In this document: piece after piece, positions 1 to 9,065 of the stretch
Numbering within the stretch: the first letter of the stretch is position 1
Layout: every line of letters starts with the position of its first letter
Assembly: GCA_002049455.2 (NCBI GenBank)
Contig: KV918776.1
Coordinates: 310,001-374,000, forward strand
Direction: 5' to 3'
DNA from: Porphyra umbilicalis
Lineage: Eukaryota > Rhodophyta > Bangiophyceae > Bangiales > Bangiaceae
Length of the DNA: 64,000 nucleotides
Program-made: the position numbers and the translations under genes
Notes under the pieces: model-generated
Told to the model about the DNA's origin: nothing
Database searches by the model: none
The model's input: only the letters and a program-made list of their open reading frames with translations

Positions 1-687
1 GGCCCTGTCGGTCTTTTTGCAGGCGGGCTTTTCGTCCCCCGTCCCGACCTCCTCCTCCCCGTTGTCGCTGTCGCTGCCCGAACTGCCATCCAGGCTGCTC
101 TCGGCCGCCTCGGCGGCGACGCGGCTCGCCGTGATGGCGCCGAGGTGCGCATTCTTTGACAGGTTCAAGAAGTTTGGCTTGTTCACGTCAGACAGCAACG
201 CCGACTTGGTGCCCTTGTTCTCCAGCAGAAGAATTGTCTCCTCTAAGTCCACGTTCTCGGAGTTGACGTTTGCCATTAAACGGGTAGTTGACACGCGGCG
301 CTCGTGAGCATCGATGGCCTTGGCCGCCGACGTGCTTTGCGTGTTGTTCACCATGCTCTTGATGGAAAGCGGCGTCATCAGCGTGCATACAAAGTCTTCC
401 ACTCCCAGCGGGTGTTTGTTTTGCCGCCGCACGATGATGCCCTTGTTGTTGAGCTTGAACCGCGTCACCGACAGCTTCTGCGTCCCGTACTGGTGCCCCG
501 TAAATCCGCAGGAGTTGCAATGGGCTTGATGGATGCACACGGGCTTGACGCATTGCCCAGCTTGGTAGAACGCGTGGCCCTTGGGCAGGTCGCGCCGGCA
601 CTGCACGCTGTTGAGCGGACAAGTCCGCGCGTCGTGCCCGGGCCCGTCAGGGGGGCTGATGTAGTGACAAATGCTGCACTTCACCAT
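1..687 (-). CDS. Partial protein with zinc-knuckle-like N-terminus, runs off left edge
   Basis: An uninterrupted frame starts at the ATG at 685-687 and is still open at position 1, giving 229 residues without a stop. The N-terminus has Cys4, Cys7, His18 and Cys23 (CX2CX10HX4C), with the stretch GHDARTCP typical of zinc knuckles in SWIM/MULE-like and other nucleic-acid-binding proteins. A second Cys/His cluster (CNSCGFTGH) follows near residue 58. The middle is a mixed, soluble-looking sequence; the visible C-terminal end is acidic and Ser-rich (SSGSDSDNGEEE), suggesting a linker. I do not recognise the family. Codon use is ordinary for the window and there is no low-complexity repeat, so it is more credible than overlapping frames on the other strand. 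It may be a host gene or the accessory gene of an unseen element. Confidence 0.5.
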   Translation of the reverse strand, partial: MVKCSICHYISPPDGPGHDARTCPLNSVQCRRDLPKGHAFYQAGQCVKPVCIHQAHCNSCGFTGHQYGTQKLSVTRFKLNNKGIIVRRQNKHPLGVEDFVCTLMTPLSIKSMVNNTQSTSAAKAIDAHERRVSTTRLMANVNSENVDLEETILLLENKGTKSALLSDVNKPNFLNLSKNAHLGAITASRVAAEAAESSLDGSSGSDSDNGEEEVGTGDEKPACKKTDRA

Positions 688-1806
688 GATGGTGGGCCGG
701 GATAGATCGGTGGGTGAAGGGGGGGAGGGTTGAAACCGAGGAAAGGGCGGCGCGGGGGTAGAAGCCCGAAAGAAGCCTGGGCCCTCGTCGACGGCGTCGT
801 CCACCTCTGACTTGCGCCCGACGCGGACGGGACCTCAGCGGCCACATTCTTGTTTTGGCCGCACAACGCCGGCACCCGTGGCCACGCAATTGAATTTTTT
901 CCTCCCTGGGCCCCGTGCGGCCGCCTGTGCGGGGATTCTCGCTGCTTTCCACATGGCTAGCGGCGAGGTGGCCGCAGGCGGCCCTGCCCACACAGTGACC
1001 TGTTCACGGGTGGCGGTTGTCGGTCCGGGTAGGAGATCGGCCATAGTGCACAACCTCTCAAGGAACCTCTCAAAGAACCCCCCTCATCGCCCGCCTGGAC
1101 CGACCATTCGCGGCTGCGATGGCGGGAAAGGGAATGCTTGGCTTTGTTTGATCTGCCAAAAAATCATTCCAACTCCTGATGACACACAGAACCTTGCATG
1201 TCATTTCTTCAGATCCTCGCTCAGCTATTGGCTGAGAAAGATCTCGCGTCAGCTTCAGATCTCGAGACTGAGTGGGCCACAACTGCTTATGGTCTTCCAT
1301 GCTGAGGTCGGCGTGGCCAAATTATAGAAAAGCACCATAGAAAAGCGATAGCCGCACAGCTATTCTTGGTCAGCGGAAGCCAGAATCAAGTAGGGAGTTT
1401 GATTTCCATGGCCCGAACAACAAAAGGGCTTCTTCGTCTAAAAAGTGGTGTTACATCGGACTTCAGGAGCTCGATGGGACACGTTGTGCAATGTGGCGTG
1501 AATATGGCGATAGCATCTCATTGTTAACAATGCTCTGAGCTTCACATTCTGTGCTTTAACTTACGATGCTATGCATGTGCACCACGTCGAAGAAAGGAGC
1601 CACACAACAAAGATATTCAGAGAGCCCCTGGCGCCCGTTTCTCGGGTCATATGGGGTCGGAAAAGAGGGGCACCCTTTGGAATGCACTTTCCGAGTGCAT
1701 ATTCGTGCTCAGCACGCATGCTTTACCCGGAGTGGCATAGGGGGCGGTACGTGCAGTCATTATTCGGTTATATCCATCGCCTTTTGCTTACGGTTGGTGA
1801 CAGTAC
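688..1806. other. Non-coding stretch between partial gene and Harbinger element
   Basis: No convincing coding frame is visible. It starts GC-rich upstream of the partial gene and becomes more AT-balanced after about 1100. It ends at the TTA target site of the Harbinger element. The 20-bp sequence at 1756-1775 recurs partly, inverted, beyond the other end of that element (13889-13903). Confidence 0.5.
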
Positions 1807-1840
1807 TTAGAGCACACCCAACAACGTCTTCCCCAAGTTC
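1807..1840 (+). repeat. Left TSD (TTA) and 31-bp terminal inverted repeat of Harbinger-1
   Basis: TTA at 1807-1809 is followed by the inverted repeat beginning GAGCACACCCAACAACGTC. It matches the reverse complement of 13204-13234 at 30 of 31 positions; similarity stops just inside the repeat. Confidence 0.92.
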
Positions 1841-2005
1841 AAATATGCTGACGTGTCAGAAATATGTCTCATAAATGTGCCACGTGCCTTAATTTCAGCT
1901 CTTGGGGATGGGGAGGGTCCCACAGCAACGTCAGGCACCCCAAAACGCTCAGATAGAACTTGAATACAGTTAATCTGAATCGGACAAGTCCTCGGACATT
2001 CATGC

Positions 2006-2047
2006 GTGAGAAATGGGGGGAGGCGCCCCCGTCCCCCATTTTCTCAC
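2006..2047. repeat. Subterminal palindrome with AAATGGGG core in Harbinger-1
   Basis: An imperfect inverted repeat has arms GTGAGAAATGGGGG and CCCCCATTTTCTCAC (one extra A) around a GC-rich loop. A related TGAGAAAAATGGGGGG lies just inside the other end (13135-13150), and another CCCCATTTTTTCC is near 2077-2089. Repeated subterminal motifs near both ends suggest binding sites for the transposition proteins; that role is inference. Confidence 0.6.
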
Positions 2048-2582
2048 CGATTTGGGGGGACCCGCTGCTCCTCCCCATTTTTTCCTGGCGTGCCATTGGC
2101 TGTTGCAGATTCAGTTCCTTTCGGAAAACGAGCTCGCGTGGCATGATCAGATTTGAAATCTTACGGCCCGATACTGGCGCTTTCCGGGGCCGTCTACGAT
2201 CTCGGCGATCACTATCGAGACCCAGACAAGCCTGAACGAGTCTGACCGTTTCAGGACCCCCCATTCGACGCACATTGGGGGTGCGGTGGGTCGCTCCGCT
2301 GCCGCTCTCGGTGGCGCGCACAGCGTGAATCAGGGCACGGCGGCGGTATCCCCAGGCACTGGTTTCCGCAGCCTCGCGAGATCTATTCTGTCCGTGCTCG
2401 CGGCGGGGGGTTGGGGACATTGGAGGCTGGGAGATGGGATAAACTTGTGGGCCTGTCGGAGGGGGCAGTGGGACGAGGTCCTTTTGGCGCCCCGCGGCGT
2501 GATTGTGTGACGGCGACAGGCGCGTCGCGACGCCCGTGTCCACGGACGACGTCACCGTCGACGACACCGTCTTCTTCCCACG

Positions 2583-4529
2583 ATGGACGATCCACTCGAC
2601 GTTTCTGCGGATGCGATGCTGGCGGACCCCATGGACGGCGAAGTTGCCACCGCGGTGGCGGCCCACATGCAGGCGCTGTGGCGCTATCGTCGTCGCATCC
2701 GCCGGTCGCGGCTCGGCCGGCGGCGGTATATTGGGTCTGTGCCTGGTCGCCGGCCGAACAAGAACCGTGATTTTCGATCAGGTTTGCGAGCTATTTTGAG
2801 GGACTATTTTGGATTGGACGGCTCCCCTCCCGTATACGACGAGGCGGACTTTGAGAGACGGTTCCGTGTGCCCAGGTCAGTGTTTTTGCGTATCTACCAC
2901 GCCGTGAAGGGTCGCCCCTTCTTTGCGCAACGTATTAACGCGACGGGCAGACCGCAGGCACACCCCTTGCAAAAGGTGGTGGCTGCTTTCCGAGTGATTG
3001 CGTACGGAGAGGCGCCCGATCGAACTGATGAATACGTTCGTTTGTCCGCATCGACCATAGCTATGTCTGTTCGAGAGCTTCTACGTTTCATTGTGGATGA
3101 GTTGGGTCCGGCTTATTTGCGTCCCCCCACTCCGGCCGAGCTGGAGCGTATCCTGGAGCGCAATGCGCAACGGGGTTTGCCTGGGTGTATGGGATCGCTG
3201 GACTGCAGCCATTGGGAGTGGGCGAACTGCCCCAAGGCGTTTGCCGGCATGTATCAGAATCGGCACGGCAAACGCTCTGTGGTAATGGAAACTGTTTGCG
3301 ATGAGGACCTATGGATATGGCATTTGTTTGTTGGTTGCCCTGGTTCTCAGAATGACCTCAATGTTATGCATGCTTCCCCTCTGTATTTGTCTGTGACGGG
3401 AGGCGAGTGGCCGCCTCGTATGTTTTCATACACAGCTAACGGCACCACCCGCACGCTCTTGTATTATCTGGTTGATGGAATTTACCCTCCCTTTGCATTT
3501 TTCGTGTCTCCGTTCCCCGACCCCACCACAGAAGTTGAGACGACATTCAACCGGCTCCAAGAAGCTTTGAGGAAAGATGTGGAACGGCTATATGCCGTTC
3601 TAACTGCACGCTTCCACATCGCGTTACACCCCGCACGGCATGTCACCGTCGAGTCAATGGTCACCGTCGCGAAGGCGGTGGCCATCTTACACAATATGGT
3701 GACGGAGAAGCGACGCGATGGGTACGTGTCACGCTCTCGAATGGCCGCCGCTGCCCAGGCGGCGGCCGGCGGTAGCAGCGGCGGAGGCGCAGTCGGTGGC
3801 GGAGCCGAGGTCGTGGGAAACGGGGCTGCTGAGATCCCGGCCGCGGCCGGTAGTGCGGCCGGTGCTGCGGCCGGCGACGGGGTTGGTGGGGGTGGCGGTG
3901 GTGGGACGGGTTTGGGTCCTGATGGTGGTGCTCCCGCCGCCGGTGTTGGCGCAGCCGGCGGTGGGGCTGGTGGGGGTGGCGGTGGTGAGACAGGTTTGGG
4001 TCCTGATGGTGGTGCTCCCACCGCCGGTGTTGGCGCAGCCGGCGGCGGGGCTGGTGGGGGTGGCGGTGGTGGGACGGGTATGATGGCTGATGGTGGTGCT
4101 CCCGCCGCCGGTGTTGGCGCAGCCGGCGGCGGGGCTGGTGGGGGTGGGGGCGGTGGGACGGGTATGATAGCTGATGGTGGCAGCCAAGCCGCCGGTGTTG
4201 GCGCTGCCGGCGGCGGGGCCGCTGGTGGTGGGGGCGGTGGGACGGATCCGACGGGAGGCGGAGGCAGCCACGCCGCCGGCGGCGGTGCGGCTGGAGGCAG
4301 TCCACAGAGCAATGCGAACAGTCCTGGGAGCAGCGACGGCCCGCCAGCGGGTGTGGCCGCCCCTGTCATCGCGCCGGCCGGCACGCTTCCTGCCGGAAGT
4401 TTTGGCCACGCGCTGAACGCTTGGGCGGAGGCACGGGACGAGGAGGAGCACGAATGCCTGAGGCATGACCTTGCTGAACACGTGTGGGTGGAGAGAAGCA
4501 CGCTTCTTGCGCCCTACGTCGGGGTATAA
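2583..4529 (+). CDS. PIF/Harbinger DDE transposase (Plant_tran/HARBI1-like nuclease)
   Basis: The 648-residue product would cut and rejoin Harbinger ends. The first 60 or so residues are basic (RRRIRRSRLGRRR), then comes a helix-rich region beginning AILRDYFGLDG, then the DDE nuclease. The catalytic triad is visible as Asp207 in GSLDCSHW, Asp258 in GSQNDLNVM and Glu334 in DVERLYAVLTARF, with the family's usual spacing. After about residue 390 the protein changes to a Gly/Ala-rich tail made of 28-residue repeats (DNA period 84 bp, 3885-4300), then ends in a non-repetitive segment (LNAWAEARDEEEHECL, LLAPYVGV) that is also found in the second Harbinger copy, so the repeat tail is read in frame. 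The start was chosen because the upstream sequence is unrelated and MDDPLD precedes the conserved part closely. The long glycine tail is unusual for the family. Confidence 0.9.
   Translation: MDDPLDVSADAMLADPMDGEVATAVAAHMQALWRYRRRIRRSRLGRRRYIGSVPGRRPNKNRDFRSGLRAILRDYFGLDGSPPVYDEADFERRFRVPRSVFLRIYHAVKGRPFFAQRINATGRPQAHPLQKVVAAFRVIAYGEAPDRTDEYVRLSASTIAMSVRELLRFIVDELGPAYLRPPTPAELERILERNAQRGLPGCMGSLDCSHWEWANCPKAFAGMYQNRHGKRSVVMETVCDEDLWIWHLFVGCPGSQNDLNVMHASPLYLSVTGGEWPPRMFSYTANGTTRTLLYYLVDGIYPPFAFFVSPFPDPTTEVETTFNRLQEALRKDVERLYAVLTARFHIALHPARHVTVESMVTVAKAVAILHNMVTEKRRDGYVSRSRMAAAAQAAAGGSSGGGAVGGGAEVVGNGAAEIPAAAGSAAGAAAGDGVGGGGGGGTGLGPDGGAPAAGVGAAGGGAGGGGGGETGLGPDGGAPTAGVGAAGGGAGGGGGGGTGMMADGGAPAAGVGAAGGGAGGGGGGGTGMIADGGSQAAGVGAAGGGAAGGGGGGTDPTGGGGSHAAGGGAAGGSPQSNANSPGSSDGPPAGVAAPVIAPAGTLPAGSFGHALNAWAEARDEEEHECLRHDLAEHVWVERSTLLAPYVGV
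3885..4300 (+). repeat. 84-bp in-frame minisatellite in the transposase tail
   Basis: About five units of 84 bp (28 codons) encode a Gly/Ala-rich repeat containing GAPAAGVGAAGGGAGG. The unit carries GCCGCCGG-type cores like those of the other arrays in this element. Confidence 0.8.
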
Positions 4530-4622
4530 AAGGTTTTTTTTTTTCCCTGCTGCGCAGGGTTTTTTTTTCCTTCGATAACGTCGTCAGGAGAGGATCTTTT
4601 GGGGGGGCGGCGGACAGGGTCG

Positions 4623-7420
4623 ACGTCTGCATGTGACTGCCCCGCCGCTGGAGTTGGCGAGACGGGCGGCGCACGTGTGCGGCGGGCATGGAAAGGGGCG
4701 GATTGCCGCCGGCGTCGGTATTGTCGGCGGCGGCTCTGCGTGTTGGGGGGGGGTGGGCATGGGGGGCGTCCACTTGTGACTGGTCCGCCGCCGGCGTTGG
4801 CAAGACCGGCGGCGGGCGTGTCAGGCGGGGAGGGGTGCTGGTGTGCCGCCGCCGGCGTCGGTATTGCCGGCGGCGGCTCTGCGTGTTGGGGGGGGGGGGG
4901 GCACGGGGGGCGTCCACGTGTGAGTTCTCCGCCGCCGGCGTTTGCAAGACTGGCGGCGGGCGTGTCAGGCGGGGAGGGGTGCTGGTGTGTCGCCGCCGGC
5001 GTCGGTATTGCCGGCGGCGGCTCTGCGTGTTGGGGGGGGGGCGGGCACGGGGGGCGTCCACGTGTGAGTTCTCGGCCGCCGGCGTTGGCAAGACCGGCGG
5101 CGGGCGTGTCAGGCGGGGAGGGGTGCTGGTGCTTCGCTGCCGGGGTCGGTATTGCCGGCGGCGGCTCTGCGTGTTGGGGGGGGGGCGGGCACGGAAGGCG
5201 TCCACGTGTGAGTTCTCCGCCGCCGGCGTTGGCAAGACCGGCGGCGGGCGTGTCAGGCGGGGAGGGGTGCTGGTGTGTCGCTGCCGGGGTCGGTATTGCC
5301 GGCGGCGGCTCTGCGTGTTGGGGGGGGGGCGGGCACGGGGGGCGTCCACGTGTGAGTTCTCGGCCGCCGGCGTTGGCAAGACCGGCGGCGGGCGTGTCAG
5401 GCGGGGAGGGGTGCTGGTGTGTCGCCGCCGGCGTCGGTATTGCCGGCGGCGGCTCTGCGTGTTGGGGGGGGGGCGGGCACGGGGGGCGTCCACGTGTGAG
5501 TTCTCGGCCGCCGGCGTTGGCAAGACCGGCGGCGGGCGTGTCAGGCGGGGAGGGGTGCTGGTGTGTCGCCGCCGGCGTCGGTATTGCCGGCGGCGGCTCT
5601 GCGTGTTGGGGGGGGGGCGGGCACGGAAGGCGTCCACGCGTGAGTTCTCCGCCGCCGGCGTTGGCAAGACCGGCGGCGGGCGTGTCAGGCGGAGAGGGGT
5701 GCTGGTGTGTCGCCGCCGGCGTCGGTATTGCCGGCGGCGGCTCTGCGTGTTGGGGGGGGGGTGGGCATTGGGGGCGTCCACTTGTGACTGGTCCGCCGCC
5801 GGCGTTTGCAAGACTGGCGGCGGGCGTGTCAGGCGGGGAGGGGTGCTGGTGTGTCTCCGCCGGCGTCGGTATTGCCGGCGGCGGCTCTGCGTGTTGGGGG
5901 GGGGCGGGCACGGGGGGCGTCCACGTGTGAGTTCTCCGCCGCCGGCGTTGGCAAGACCGGCGGCGGGCGTGTCAGGCGGAGAGGGGTGCTGGTGTGTCGC
6001 CGCCGGCGTCGGTATTGCCGGCGGCGGCTCTGCGTGTTGGGGGGGGGGTGGGCATTGGGGTGTCCACTTGTGACCAGGGGCTTTTGAATCTGTCAGTTTT
6101 CATAGAATCAGAATATACTCCACTTGCGCTAACATGCATTCAGATTTGAGTTTTCGATGATTCATGTATCTGAATTCAAATCTGACCTCGTTGGCCCGAG
6201 TAAGGATCAGCATCATATTCAGATATGTTATCGCTCCGATTATGATTTTACTCTGTGTACCTAGAGTGAGTATATTCCTTCCAAGGACGTTTCTGCATAA
6301 ATGGGGATCGGCGCATGTACCAGTGACAGGTTGTCCGACGATGCAGCCAAGAAAGTCTGGCGCCCGCCCACGTACGTTCTGAGGTGGTCTCAATCTCCTG
6401 GGAAAATGGAGTTGTATGGTGTACCTGCACAATTCCAGCGTGCATACTAACAGCTACAATTTCGTCATCAGCCACCGAAAGATTTCCGGTGCTGCGGGCA
6501 GTGCTCCCCAAGACACGACGAGTGCTCGTCGGGGTGCAAAAGTGGTGGACCCCGGAGGGTGTTGTGACAGCAAAGGGGCGCAGATTCCACGCGTCGAGAA
6601 GCAGGGGGGCAGGGCTGCTCCTCACGTGAAGAGGATATGATCATGATGCGGATACCCAAACAATTCCACGTCGTGGTCCGGGCATCCGGCTCGGGTGTGC
6701 CAGACACATTTCCCTCTTAGTTGCGAAGGTCCGGCCAATATCGCCGAGCTGGTAGCCAGCATTGGCATCTTGTTCGCCTGCGGCGTCGCAAGGGCGGCCC
6801 CAAAATGCTGTCGTAGCGCCGAGCCGAGTCCGGGAGTCGGATAAACTCAAGCAAAGTATCTGTAATCTGATTACATTATATCCTGCCCTCGGAGAATTTT
6901 TAAGGCACATTGTAATCGTCGGTGCATTGACAGAGTACATTAAGAATATGCAGCCACGGCATGAATATGGATATATCCGAGTATACTGTGCGGATATATC
7001 TAGCTCAACTTTATCCACCTCAGCCCCTGCTTGTGACTGGTCCGCCGCCGGCGTTTGCAAGACTGGCGGCGGGCGTGTCAGGCGGGGAGGGGTGCTGGTG
7101 TGTCGCCGCCGGCGTCGGTATTGCCGGCGGCGGCTCTGCGTGTTGGGGGGGGGGCGGGCACGGGGGGCGTCCACGTGTGAGTTCTCCGCCGCCGGCGTTG
7201 GCAAGACCGGCGGCGGGCGTGTCGGGCGCAGAGGGGTGCTGGTGTGTCGCCGCTGGTGTCGGTATGGCCGGCGGCGGCTCTGCGTTTAAGGGGGGGGGGG
7301 CGGGGAAGGGAGACGTCCACGTGGGACTGCTCCGCCGCCGGCGTTGACAAGACTGGCGGCGGGTGTTTGGAGCGCGGAAGGGACCGGGCATGTTGCCGCC
7401 GGCGTCCGTGCGCCGACATG
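4623..7420. repeat. 144-bp minisatellite downstream of the transposase, split by a hAT-like insertion
   Basis: Units start near 4623, 4767, 4911, 5055, 5199, 5343, 5487, 5631, 5775 and 5919 with an exact 144-bp step; the array resumes after the insertion (7030 on) and fades near 7420, about 12-13 units in all. Each unit holds paired GCCGCCGGC/GCCGGCGGC cores and a run of 8-12 G. Because 144 is a multiple of three, long frames stay open on both strands; I treat these as repeat artefacts, not genes. The array lies between the stop codons of the two convergent genes, so it could act as a shared 3' region. Confidence 0.9.
6075..7029. mobile_element. Non-autonomous hAT-like element inserted in the minisatellite
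   Basis: The 955-bp insert starts CAGGGGCT and ends AGCCCCTG, an 8-bp terminal inverted repeat of the CAGGG type common in hAT elements. It is flanked by a perfect 8-bp duplication, CTTGTGAC, at 6067-6074 and 7030-7037; uninterrupted minisatellite units carry a single CTTGTGAC at this place (for example near 5781-5788), which gives the empty site directly. The insert is AT-richer than its host and has no transposase frame, so it must be mobilised in trans. Confidence 0.85.
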
Positions 7421-7623
7421 TGTGGGGGGTGTAGCGCCCGTCGCCAGTGTTTGTGGGAGGTAATCTTCAGTGGCAGGGAATGCAGGGGATCCACGAGGGG
7501 TGTTGCGCATTCGTGGTAGGATGCGCGGTGCACAGAAGTAGGAAAAAAACCCCTGCCCAACGGGGAAAAAAACCCTTTGGCACGCTAAAGAACAAAGCAC
7601 ATACACATCAAACACTACAGGGA

Positions 7624-9042
7624 CTAGGAATGGTCATCGTCCCCACTGGCCTCTTGAACAGCACAGTCGGCGTCGTCCGCCGCCTTGTCGTGGTGCATGG
7701 GCACCAAGTACACCTCATCGTCGTGATCCAAAGTAGTCGACGCGGCAGCAAGTGCCGCCGCCGCCTTCGCCTGCTTCGTCACCTGGGACCGAGCGCCACG
7801 GCTCGGCCTGCCTCGGCCGGTCGACTTGGGAACAGGATCTGTCGTCGCAGGCGCCGCCGGCGTGTTGTGCCCAGACGCCGGCGGCGATTGCACCTCGGAC
7901 TCGACTGCCGCCGGCTTGTTGCCGGCCGGCGGCGGCGGATGCACCTGCGACACGTCCGCCGGTGCGGTCGACGACCTCGCGTGCTCCTCGGACTCGACTG
8001 CCGCCGGATTGTTGCCGACCGGCGGCGGCGGATGCACCTCGGACACGGCCGCCGGTGCGGTCGACGATCCCGCGTCCGTCGCCAAGGCGGCGGCCGTCCC
8101 CGCCGGGCCCGACGACGGCGCCGGCGGGGACGAGGACAAGTCCATGCCAGCCGCCGCCATCAGCTTGCGCGCGTGCATCTTGCGGAAGGCAATCGCCTCG
8201 GGGGTGTCGCGCATCTCCGCGGTGTTGAAAAACGCCACAGTTGTCCGCTCCGTCGTTGCCCGCGCCAGCGCCAGCAGAGCGTCCGAGCTGTCCTTGAGTG
8301 TCCGCGACGCGCGGATGTCCTCACTCATCTCCCGCTTGGCCGCCTTGGAACCGCGCGGACGTGACTGGAAGGCACCCGCCGCCGGCGGCCCGTTCTCCTC
8401 CTCGTCCGAGTCGCTTGGGGAGGCACGGCCGCCGGCAGACACGCTTGAGGAGCCGGCGCCGCCAGCGCCGCCGTCTGCGGCGGCGGCCCCGGCGGCGCCG
8501 CTAAACTTGTCGACGTGACGTAACACCCGCCAACACGACACCCACGGGCAGGTCGTCTGCTTCGCCTTCCGCTTCGTTGTCTTGCCCTTCGCCTTGTCAG
8601 ATGCCCGGTCCTTCCGCATCGCCTCGTAAATGTTGAGCCCGCAGAAGCGCGCCACAGCGGCGCTGATCAAATCCTCGTCGCTCGGGTTGCCTGTCAGCGA
8701 CAGCCGCTTAACGGCCAAGTAGTGCGAGCCAAACTCGCTCACCCCTCTCCGGATCTTGTCCCACTGCTTCTGCACCCCCCCGACACCGCGCTCGGTGCGC
8801 CGTCGAGCGCCAGGGCGACCGGCCAATAGGCGCTTCCACTCCCCGACCACCTCCGCCCAAAAGGTTGTCCCAGTCTGGTCCGACCCCTTCACAGCGTCCA
8901 ATGATGTAGACAGATAGGCCCGGCTGAGGGCCACCCGCTCCTCGTCCGTCCAGCCAGGCCCAGTCCCCATGGCAGCCGGCGCGTAGGTGGCGGCAAGCAG
9001 GTCGGCGCCCCCGCCGCCACCCACAGGTGGGGAAGGGGGCAT
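7624..9042 (-). CDS. Myb/SANT-like DNA-binding protein of Harbinger-1 (second gene)
   Basis: Harbinger elements encode a Myb-like partner that binds element ends and brings in the transposase. Reading from the Met at 9042, a short Pro/Gly segment leads to a Myb/SANT-like (trihelix-type) domain: GWTDEERVALSRAYLS, then a Trp-containing helix (FWAEVVGEWKRLL), then VQKQWDKIRRGVSEFGSHY. A basic stretch (KAKGKTTKRKAKQ) and the conserved WVSCWRVLRHVDKFSGA follow. The C-terminal half is acidic and Ala/Pro-rich with low-complexity segments, ending GDDDHS. The gene is convergent with the transposase. A homologue occurs in Harbinger-2. Its true 5' end is uncertain: the frame continues upstream only through Arg-rich repeat translation, while a plausible Pro/Gly-rich protein lies upstream in another frame (9066-11780). 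Confidence 0.8.
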   Translation of the reverse strand: MPPSPPVGGGGGADLLAATYAPAAMGTGPGWTDEERVALSRAYLSTSLDAVKGSDQTGTTFWAEVVGEWKRLLAGRPGARRRTERGVGGVQKQWDKIRRGVSEFGSHYLAVKRLSLTGNPSDEDLISAAVARFCGLNIYEAMRKDRASDKAKGKTTKRKAKQTTCPWVSCWRVLRHVDKFSGAAGAAAADGGAGGAGSSSVSAGGRASPSDSDEEENGPPAAGAFQSRPRGSKAAKREMSEDIRASRTLKDSSDALLALARATTERTTVAFFNTAEMRDTPEAIAFRKMHARKLMAAAGMDLSSSPPAPSSGPAGTAAALATDAGSSTAPAAVSEVHPPPPVGNNPAAVESEEHARSSTAPADVSQVHPPPPAGNKPAAVESEVQSPPASGHNTPAAPATTDPVPKSTGRGRPSRGARSQVTKQAKAAAALAAASTTLDHDDEVYLVPMHHDKAADDADCAVQEASGDDDHS

Positions 9043-9065
9043 GAACCGCCCGCCCCGGCGACCGC

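Noticed and set aside
4599-6087. Long Gly/Cys- and Pro-rich frames on both strands over the 144-bp array
   Set aside because: They exist because the repeat length is a multiple of three; several frames on both strands stay open at once and none matches a family or has a non-repeat domain.
3885-7420. CRISPR array
   Set aside because: The repeats are contiguous minisatellite units without unique spacers, and the window is eukaryotic.
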